DNA of 64,000 nucleotides, taken from contig BFEA01000175.1 of NCBI GenBank assembly GCA_003427395.1, forward strand, positions 1,946,170 to 2,010,169, given 5' to 3'. The translations under genes were made by a program, and so were the position numbers. How positions within the stretch are numbered: the stretch's first letter is position 1; each line of letters starts with the position of its first letter. Origin of the DNA: Chara braunii (Eukaryota > Streptophyta > Charophyceae > Charales > Characeae). Shown one piece after another: positions 56,496 to 64,000 of the stretch. Under the pieces are notes generated by a model, which worked only from the letters and a program-made list of their open reading frames with translations, made no database searches and was not told the origin of the DNA.

Positions 56496-56507
56496 CTCCT
56501 GCCGGCC
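56496..56507 (-). other. Polypurine tract of element D
   Basis: The minus strand reads GGCCGGCAGGAG immediately before the 3' LTR. It is not a pure purine run, so it is either degenerate or only the last bases act. Confidence 0.6.
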
Positions 56508-56533
56508 TAAATTCGAGGTCCTCCGAGAATATG

Positions 56534-57830
56534 TCAATCTACACCAGGATCTTTACCTTTCCTCGCTCTTTCATACGCGCAAATTATATCGGGAGCAGTC
56601 TCTAGAAGCTCTGTTCGGGTAAACCAGCGGTCGTCTTCCGGTTCTTGATAAGAAAATCTAACTTTGTACTGTTTCTGCAGACGACCTTGACCTCCTGTTC
56701 TGAATACATCTTCACCTACGATGTGATCAATGTCGTACCTTCCGTCCATATTCGGAGGGATCATGGACCTTCTCGATGGGAATTGCTGACTTGTAGAGCA
56801 AGGCAACAACTTTGACGCATGAAAAACTGGGTAGGTGTGACGGTATGCTGGAATCTCTATGGTGTAAGACGACCCATCATCTCCGCCCTTGACTTCTAAG
56901 ACTGGCCACGGTCCTTTATACGCGGGCAACAACTTTTGCGAGATATTCTCCTGAGCAGCAAATTCTTTGGACTTGACCTAGACAAGGTCCCCTACCTGGA
57001 ACTGTGACGGGCGAGGGTGCTTGTTGGCTTGCTCTATGCTGGGCCTTCCCTCAAACGGTCTACACAGTCTACACGGTCTAAAGGACTTATGCAGTTCGTT
57101 GGGAGTGTGACAGGTTGCTAAATGCATGCTATTGTTGTACGCACTGGCTACCTTTGGGAGCATCTCATCCCAGTTGACTTGATCAGGTCTAATGTACATT
57201 CTAAGAACTTGTTGCAGGATCTTGTTCATCTATTCGGTCTGACCGTTAGTCTCTGGGTGACGGCCAGACGACGTCAACAACTTAGAGCCGTAGACTCTCA
57301 TCAGTTCCTGCCAGTTCTGACTGGTGAACCTGGTATCTCTGTCACGTACTATCGACAGCGATATACCATGCTCACTGACCCAATGATCAAAGAACTTCTC
57401 TATTACTAAATATGTACGCGCCTCTGAAGGCAAAGGAACGGAAACTGCATATTTGCTAGACCTATCGACTATAACCATGACTTGGCTCTTGCCATGCCTA
57501 CTTCGGACCCCAGCATCCATGAAATCTATAGACACTGACTCTCCGGGCCCTGAGAAAATAGGCAAAGGTCTGAGAAGACCTACAGGGGCTCGGGTAGTGG
57601 TCTTGTTTCTTTGGCACACCTTACAACCGCGTACATACTCTATGCAGTCGGCCTTCATGCCAGGCCATGTATGTGCGTGAACGAGGTTGGCTAATGTCTT
57701 TTGCCAACCGAAGTGTCCGTCTATGTCGTGGCATTCCCCTAAGATCAAACTACGGATCTCCTCACTGTTGGGAACGCACAATCGGTCCACTACGTTAGTC
57801 TTCTCAAATAACAACCCATCTGTAGTGCGG
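56534..57830 (-). pseudogene. Integrase with chromodomain-like tail of element D (two stops)
   Basis: 57,814-57,230 is open: ECHDIDGHFGWQKTL and CKVCQRNKTTT form the HHCC zinc domain. ESVSIDFMDAG (Asp), VRDRDTRFTSQNW (Asp) and SGRHPETNGQTE (Glu) complete the DDE triad. One stop follows, then MNKILQQVLRMYIRPDQVNW to 56,978, another stop, then 56,932-56,534 with KLLPAYKGPWPVLEV (GPY/F-like) and RYDIDHIVGEDVF ... KQYKVRFSYQEPEDDRWFTR, a chromodomain-like module that would direct integration to chromatin. Catalytic residues are intact; only two stops prevent expression, both at codons that may be single-base changes. Confidence 0.88.
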
Positions 57831-58372
57831 TAATCTGGTTCAGATTCTGGGGTCTCCTTAACTCTCTCTTGAGGTCACTATAAATAGGGTCCTGTGCATA
57901 CGCCTCTTTGACCTTCTGTTGCAGGTCTCTCCCTATGTCCAGATGGTGTACTATCGCTCCAAAGTAATCCGCTCTCCTACTCGAAACTACGTTGTACTTT
58001 CCTTTAACAGGCTTGAGCTCAAAGTCAAACTGGTCTATCTCTGCAGCCCACCAAGTAAGCTTAGGGGTCACCTTGGCCTGCGTCTTCAGCCACCTCAATG
58101 TCTCGTGGTCTGAATAGACTTTGAAGTGCCTCCCAAGCAAATAATGCTTCCAGTGGTCCAGCGCTTGCCTGAGAGCATAGAGTTCCCTCTCATAGGTTGA
58201 TGTTGCTATCTTCTCTGAAGGCATCCTAGCAGACATGAACTCTACGCGTCTATACCCATTGCCATCATCTTGCTGTAGGACAACACCTACACCATACTGA
58301 CTTCTATCAATGGTGACAACAAAAGGCAAAGACGGATCGGCTACCTTCCCATCTTTCTCTAGGCGAAAATAT
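57790..58372 (-). pseudogene. RNase H of element D, joined directly to protease
   Basis: Starts ADPSLPFVVTIDRSQYG (first Asp), then TYERELYALRQALDHW (Glu) and VYSDHETLRW (Asp). The last box, normally ...ADALSRR, reads NVVSSRRADYF, so the fourth acidic residue is deleted. The ~50 bp before it (YFRLEKDGKV) connect straight to the protease end, leaving no RT. Confidence 0.85.
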
Positions 58373-58374
58373 GC

Positions 58375-58599
58375 CTAGACTCCCTCGACATAATCCTCGA
58401 TTCGGATGGTGCGATTGTCTGCGAGGATACTGACTATGGGTTCTTCTAGCTTTTGGACTTTCAAATTTAGCTTCAGTTTCTGCAGCGCTTTGCGGCTAAT
58501 ATAGCTACGGGTGGCCCCACTGTCTATTAGATCCCCTACCCTACCTCTAAAAACTTCTACATCTACTAACACTAGTTGTCCCTTTCCATCTTTCTTCAT
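58375..58599 (-). pseudogene. Aspartic protease of element D (truncated)
   Basis: VEVFRGRVGDLIDSGATRSY contains the catalytic D-S-G-A. SILADNRTIRIEDYVEGV is the following strand, ending in a stop at 58,375. The LGIDW-type C-terminal strand of retropepsins is missing together with RT, so the deletion starts inside the protease. Confidence 0.85.
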
Positions 58600-58789
58600 C
58601 TTGGCCTAGACTGGCAACCTCTCCTTCAACTCTTCTGCCAGACCTGTGAGGGAAGTGCCTACAGAGACTCTAACGCAAGCAGTCTCTGGACAGCTACCTA
58701 GGCACTGGTCAGCAACCTCTGCTATAGACACGTGGTTTGAGAGTTTCTTTATGGTGCGCGAACTCTTCTCCACATGGTCTAAGGGTAAG

Positions 58790-60803
58790 GGCAGTTGCGA
58801 CCCCTACCGACGGTTGCCTTTTGCTGCCTCTGCAGCAACTCGCCGGGCATCTCTATATTTGGGGCAATATTTGATAACGTGCCCCGGATCACCGTAGTAA
58901 ATGCACCGATCTGCGTCTATCCTTCTTTGCCATACAGTCTGCTCTAAGCCCATCGCTTCCCTGGGTCCACCTTGCGGCAGGCCAGGGTGCCATTCACCCC
59001 TCCTGGGAGGTGATCGATAGGAACGAGGACGGTTTTGGGGGGGACCTTGACCCCTGCCCCTCTCTTGGCGGTTTCCTCTGTCGCCAACCCCCTAATCGTC
59101 CTGTCCTCGAGCACCAGAGGCCCGACCCTCTTGGCCTCGACCTCTTCCTCTTCCTTGCGGCCTCCCCCCGACCGCGACAGCAACAGAAGTCCTCCCCTGA
59201 CTAGTGCTACTGTCTTCTTCCTCTATGCCCCACTCGATCTGACTGTAGGGGACCTCTTCCATACCACCTTCATCTAACGTAAGGATCAGATGATCGTTGG
59301 CCCTTACTTGGCCAAAGATGGTACGACCTTTCCACTTTTGCCCCTTGTCCAAATCTTTGCGCCAGAAAGTGGATGCCGACATGGACTGGGCTTCAAAAGC
59401 CACCACCTCCCTACTCAGTGTATCGTAGGTCAAGGCAGGCTGTTTACTTATCTCAAAGAAATACCCGTGCAAAGGATCGGGCATGGCACAAAAGAATAGT
59501 TGGATTAGTTGGGTCTTAGTTACTCCATGTCCAGGGATGACAACTAACTCGTTCATGACACCCTTGAGTGCCTTGGCACTCTTCCACTTACGGGAGTGGA
59601 TGGTTTGCAGCTTGTCAGAGGCCTTAAGCCCCCGAGTGACATCTGCAAATCGTTCGCGAAGTAATTAAAAAAATTCACTCAGTGGTGTAATCGTAGAATA
59701 GGCTACCATGTCATTTTGACATTTGGAAGCGCGGGCAAGCGATTGAGCGAAGCTAGATGCTTCGTTTCTAAGAGTGTGGAAAGTGATGAGGACTTGCTCC
59801 TCGGGGATGATGTCTTGGAGGTGCACGTAGGAGTTAACGTTTGCCTCCCAGTTATCGAAATCTTCACTCAGCTTCCCACCATAGGAATCAGGAAATTTCA
59901 CTTTTACTCGTTCCCTACGTGGACGGGCTTCCTCCTCCTTTGGGGAAGCAAGCTTTGTGCCTTCTATGGCGCCTGTGCAAAATCACTCTTGTGTTCTCCA
60001 TCCTTGCCTTCATCTCAGTGCCCACATGCATCATCATCTCACGCGCAAACTCTCTAAAGCCCAAGCGCATGGACTGTAACGCAATATCCTGGCCCCTCAG
60101 GAATTGAAATTGTTCTTGTTGGGCCTTTGCCATGACTTCTATGTTATGAGCTATGATTTCTATTTTCCCCTGAAGATCTACCTGGCCTTCCATCTGCCTT
60201 CTCTGCTCATCCACCACCCTCAACTTTTTCTCCATTTTATCTGCCGCCTCTAGTTGTTGCTTCTTTTCTCTTGTGAGGCGCAATTTCTACTCCAACCTTT
60301 TTTCTTCATCCATTGCCTAGCGGCATAGAGGATTTTCCTCCGCCTGCAGCTCCCTCATCACCGCCTCCTGTTCTGCCCTGGGACATACAACATCGCTGCT
60401 TCTTCTTCTCCCAGGGACAAATTAGCGACCCACTTTGACACCTTCTTCTCCAACCTCTGATCCTCTTCCTCATGCCGCTCGACTCCCCTCTTTCCCCTCT
60501 GAAATTTCTTTCCAAGGGGATTTCTTCCTCTACTTCTTCTTCCTCTACTGCCTTCAACTTCTCTTCTTCTTCTTTCTTCAATCTCTCCATTTTCTCCTCC
60601 AACTTCTTCTTCTTCGCCGCCTACTCCTCCAATAAGGCCAACTTCTTGGCCTGCTTAATCAACTCCCTCTTCGCCTCTTTTTCTTTCTTCTCTTTTAGCA
60701 GGGCGGCGGCTTGCTCTTCTTGAGCCCTAGTATACGGCGTGGTGCTCGTACCGCTTCGCATTTCCACCATGGTGAAAGGTGCACAACCAAGTGACAGTTC
60801 CAC
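58790..60803 (-). pseudogene. gag of element D (several stops; altered zinc knuckle)
   Basis: N-terminus at 60,803 (MELSLGCAPFTMVEMRSGT) leads into Ala/Lys/Glu coiled-coil (EEQAAALLKEKKEKEAKREL). Further coiled coil occupies 60,283-59,915 (KKQQLEAADKMEKKLRVVDE). A capsid-like region at 59,901-59,092 has NWEANVNSYVHLQDIIPEEQ and AMPDPLHGYFFEISKQPALT. A Gly/Arg-rich RGRGRGQEGR stretch follows. The zinc knuckle (58,905-58,864) reads CIYYGDPGHVIKYC: the second Cys of CCHC is Tyr (TAC for TGC). At least three stops or frameshifts divide it. Gag would coat the RNA; this one could not bind zinc normally. Confidence 0.82.
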
Positions 60804-61489
60804 TCCTCACCACTTAGACTTCCACCCACTGACTAATTGACTAACTGACTGACTCTCTAAGGACCACAAGCCCTTCTCCTTCGATCCAGCCAGGTTACCA
60901 CAACCGACGGAAGCTTTCACCACCATTGTCCGTTAAAATCCTCGACCCAGATGCCCTGCACCTAGGGTCAACCCACCTGGCTTTCACTCCGGTTCAAAAT
61001 CCTGTCAACTAGGGTCTCTAGCCTGGACCTATGGCTATGGCTGTCACTACGGGACTTCACTGCTGATCAAGAGGCATTTAAGGAGATCCCCCATAACTCC
61101 TCAGGAATTATTTAACGTCGCAGACAGGACAACGCGATCAGCAAGTCCTCTCAAGACTTAGACAGTCGGTTGTGCAGCCCACAACTCGGATTTTGGACTA
61201 ACCATGCCACACTAAGCAGCCTGTCGGATGTACCAGTCCTTGGGAGAGTTAGTCCTCCGGGGCGTGTCGTTCGTCAGACATGGACAACATCCCTACTCAG
61301 CCCGTGTGGGTTTGGTCAATGCAGCTTTATGACCACATACACGGAGTTCCTATCACCTGGACAAAAGAGACTCAATGCAGAAAGAAGAGACAAACAGACT
61401 TAGCAAATACCATGGGGTGAGTGCACATCCATAGGGCGAGGGATAGGCTGAAGGCTTGGCGAAATTATAACAAGTCCAACTTGGTTAAA

Positions 61490-61625
61490 CTTCGGTCAAC
61501 GGCCTTGGTCAACAACAGTCAACACTGCGGTCAATGTTGGTAACCACCTTGGTCAAGGCTGGTCAACATCTTGGTCAATGCTGGTCAACCTTCTGGTCAA
61601 CGTTGGTCAACGCCTCAGTCAACTT
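61490..61625. promoter_or_regulatory. GGTCAA array in the leader of element D
   Basis: Nine GGTCAA and two AGTCAA in about 130 bp, all in one orientation, spaced 9-24 bp (61,494 to 61,617). On the minus (coding) strand they read TTGACC/TTGACT, the W-box core bound by WRKY factors. Alternatively it is a decayed minisatellite of a unit like TTGGTCAACGCTGGTCAAC. Confidence 0.6.
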
Positions 61626-61863
61626 TAGTAAGCTCGGCTATGGCTGCCGACCCCTTTTCCTACACCAACCTTCATCTTCCTCCTCCTCTCTCCCCTCCTT
61701 TCTCTCTTCTACTTCACCCTGGCTATGGCTTCTCTCTCCTCCTTCGTCCCTCCCTCCTCCTTTACTTTCTTCTCCTTCCCAACTTCGTCTTCCACTCCGT
61801 GTCCGAGCTCGCCGGCTATGGCTGCCACTTTCCTCCTTGAACCGCACAACCAATCTTGTATCA

Positions 61864-61866
<3 letters not shown>

Positions 61867-61929
<63 letters not shown>
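61867..61929. repeat. (CT)n microsatellite in the element D leader
   Basis: About 63 bp of CT between gag and PBS. Confidence 0.98.
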
Positions 61930-61931
<2 letters not shown>

Positions 61932-62021
61932 CGTCGTTATCTGTGCAGGTGCGCAGCACAACCATGGCGGCTCCTTCTTCTTATCGTCGACGACGATGGC
62001 AGGGTGGAACCGTGGGAACCA

Positions 62022-62033
62022 GCTCCGATACCA
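62022..62033 (-). other. Primer-binding site of element D
   Basis: The minus strand reads TGGTATCGGAGC one base inside the 5' LTR. Identical 12-mer to the PBS of element B and one base from the common plant initiator-Met site. Confidence 0.88.
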
Positions 62034-62034
62034 A

Positions 62035-62978
62035 TGCAACCATACTCGTCTTCTTTCTTACTCAGCATGCATGAAAACAGATGGCAATCTCACTGGCGCC
62101 AGGCGCCCACACAAAGCTCAGAGATATCAAGGCCGAGAGCACAATTCAGATTCAAACTCGATTCGAATGGCTATGTCGCCTGTGCACCCTCACAACACCC
62201 TTCCGACATTGTATCCACAACAACTGTTCACATGCACGCTACTGGATCTCCTTGGATGTCCCACACACGCACACACTTCACTGGACACTCACACACATAC
62301 ACGCTATAGCCTATCGTCTAACCTAGAGCAGCTATGGCTGCCTCCTACTCTCTCCTACTAGCAGATATGGCCGCTTCGTCTCCCTCCCTGCCCTCTTCTC
62401 CCTCGGGCACCTGCAGACCTCGTTGCACAAGTCGGTCACGCAGCGCTTCCGCACGACTCAGTCTGAATGAATGAATAACTGGACGCTGCCTCTTGACTTA
62501 TACTTCGGTTGGTTGCTGGTCTGCTCCTTTCCACCGGTCCTAGGGTGCACACAGTCCCACATGGTACTTGCTGACTGGACAAAGTGCAACTGGGACTGAG
62601 TACCGCTGACTAGGCAAGGTTGGACTACCCACTTGCCCACTTGCCTCTAGCCTAACCTGAACAATTCTCAAAAGGCCACTTCCAGACCTTCCGAAAATCT
62701 GTAGACTTGGCCTTTCGGAATTGTAGCAGCTACGACCTTGACCTTTCAAGACTGTAGCAGCTACGACTTCTACACAGGTACGACCCCTACTTGACAGACC
62801 TACAGTTCAAAACCCGACGACTACACAAACCTACAACATACAACAGACAACTACCAAGACACAAGTCACGGGTTCAAACACTCGGGGGTCGACTTGGTAC
62901 TGTACACGGGTGAGGGCAAGGTCTACAGATCGAGCCCTGGGATCTGCATCTGCTACTGCAAAGGTGAAAACCGTTTCA
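62035..62978 (-). repeat. 5' LTR of element D
   Basis: 944 bp, nearly identical to 55,556-56,495, differing by scattered substitutions and small indels (for example a doubled CCCACTTG near 62,630). Confidence 0.93.
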
Positions 62979-62982
62979 TATT

Positions 62983-63873
62983 TCAGAACTTCACCTTAAT
63001 TCCCTTGGGGCTTTTTTTGAGACCTAGAAGGGGGGTCTTTTTTACTTACCTCGGTAATAGGCCAACTCGTAAGTTGTGGATGTTTTGGCTACGGGCTGAG
63101 GACTTGATCCCTTGATCAGTCTGTAAACGGTACTACGGGCCTGGAGAAGGGAATTTACATAGGGATGTCAGGGAGAGACGGGGTATGCATGCAAAAACTC
63201 AGCATAAAAACGTAGAAGGCAGCCACGAAGAACCTTGGTTCAGATTGCTATTGCAGTATAGCTGGCTTGAGATTGCCTGGCTGACAGAAAGCATCGCGAC
63301 GTGTCGTCTTCCTCATAATGTGCTTCGGCTAATAGGTATTATTGTGACACCACCAACGATTACTCTCGACTTCGCATTCCTCCATTGCCGCCGCCGCCGC
63401 CGCTCTGAATGACGCCTTCTGCTACGGATCTCTCATTCCCTCGATGAGCCCCCCTTGCCACTCATTCCTCCGCAGTACCCTCTGTTCCTTCACAGCTAAC
63501 TTCTTCTTCATTTACGGACCCTTCCTCCTCCCCTACCCTCCCATTTGCCATCCCACTCCCTCTCTATCTCTCTGCCCCCTATTTAATCCTCGATCCGCTC
63601 CTCTCTTCTCAAACACTTCTGATGAGTATCGCCTGCCTCAACGGCAAAGATCAGAACCACGAACCGGCCTCTAAGGAACAATACAAAAATAGTGCAGTGG
63701 AAGACTGAAATACCAAGATCTGACTCGGCATGGACAATGACTCAACCGGACTGCAACCATCATCACACGGTGTGAATGGCTCAGCGCAGCAAACACAGGT
63801 GCGTGGAGCCTGGACACATACACAGACGAAAATGGGGGAGAAGAGATGAAGGGTGGAGGAGATAGGGAGGATC
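62983..63873. other. S2 distal part, no gene supported
   Basis: Counterpart of 38,575-39,530. Begins CAGAACTTCACC right after the TSD of D. Open frames differ from those in S1, so no coding claim is made. Confidence 0.65.
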
Positions 63874-64000
63874 AGTGTTACATGCTGCGCCTGCACACGA
63901 GGGCCATTTTCCAGGCCCTGCGTCCCTCAGGCTGAAAGCCTGAAAACCAGGGCCTACAGGCCCCGTGTCTGTTTCAGCCTGACAGCCTGAAAACCAGGGA
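63874..64000. repeat. Short repeat CAGCCTGAAAACCAGGG
   Basis: The motif (A)GCCTGAAAACCAGGG occurs at about 63,936 and again at about 63,984, with inverted CAGGCTGAAAGCCTG between. It runs off the window end. Confidence 0.6.

Larger units (their letters stand above)
55556..62978 (-). mobile_element. Ty3/gypsy chromovirus, element D, complete ends but no RT
   Basis: LTRs 55,556-56,495 and 62,035-62,978 (940 and 944 bp; TGCA...TTTCA on the top strand) are flanked by TATT (55,552-55,555 and 62,979-62,982). PBS, leader, gag, protease, RNase H, integrase with chromodomain-like tail and PPT are in order on the minus strand. The whole RT palm is missing between protease and RNase H. S1 has the uninterrupted target at about 38,571, proving insertion after the segmental duplication. 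The LTRs are very similar to each other, so this is younger than B. Confidence 0.93.
48877..63873. repeat. Segmental duplication copy S2
   Basis: Direct copy of S1, interrupted by a ~0.97-kb insertion (about 52,838-53,805) and by element D (55,556-62,978). Without insertions both copies are about 6.3-6.6 kb. After about 63,873 the sequences part. Confidence 0.9.

Noticed and set aside
55556-62978. Element D as an endogenous retrovirus with an envelope gene
   Set aside because: There is no coding region between integrase and the 3' LTR. The tail after integrase is the chromodomain-like module and then the PPT.

Overview
The window is eukaryotic nuclear DNA from a large, repeat-rich genome, most likely of the green plant lineage. 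The signs are several Ty3/gypsy retrotransposons with integrase C-termini of chromodomain type (chromoviruses), primer-binding sites resembling the plant initiator-Met tRNA site with one mismatch, splice-site-flanked exons, a group II intron maturase relic, and abundant (CT)n, (GT)n and (AT)n. A charophyte alga is my best guess, but the sequence does not prove it. I see no rRNA, tRNA, CRISPR array or bacterial operon, and no intact host gene that I can name.

Layout. 1-9 kb: an LTR fragment, a broken maturase domain X, an unrecognised coding-like relic, tandem repeats, a foldback (MITE-like) element and hairpins. 9.4-10.7 kb: a satellite-like array with (GA)n/(GT)n and an assembly gap. 10.9-15 kb: decayed gypsy element A (minus). 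15.1-30.6 kb: a probable older element E (minus, LTR-like repeats at 15,094 and 29,735), interrupted by element B (16,924-25,371, minus), which has both LTRs, PBS, PPT and a CCAC target-site repeat. 30.86-31.12 kb: a gypsy gag scrap.

31.1-39.5 kb (S1) and 48.9-63.9 kb (S2) are two copies of one segmental duplication. Each carries the same large minus-strand exon, broken independently in each copy. S1 gained a 2.07-kb insertion with an unknown membrane-protein-like gene. S2 gained a ~0.97-kb solo-LTR-like insertion and the 7.4-kb element D (55,556-62,978). D has LTRs, TSD, PBS and PPT but no reverse transcriptase. S1 preserves the empty site of D.

Between S1 and S2 lie a gap, a misplaced 157-bp block, half of a Nextera transposon end, gypsy fragment F, a complete Nextera mate-pair junction (42,524-42,561), a ~530-bp tandem repeat, unassigned AT-rich DNA, and plus-strand gypsy element C. 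The join across 39.7-42.6 kb should not be trusted as real genome order.

Most of the window is thus transposon history. The most novel-looking items are the gene inside the S1-only insertion, the paired pseudogenes, and dense arrays of CCACGTCA (element B leader) and GGTCAA (element D leader).
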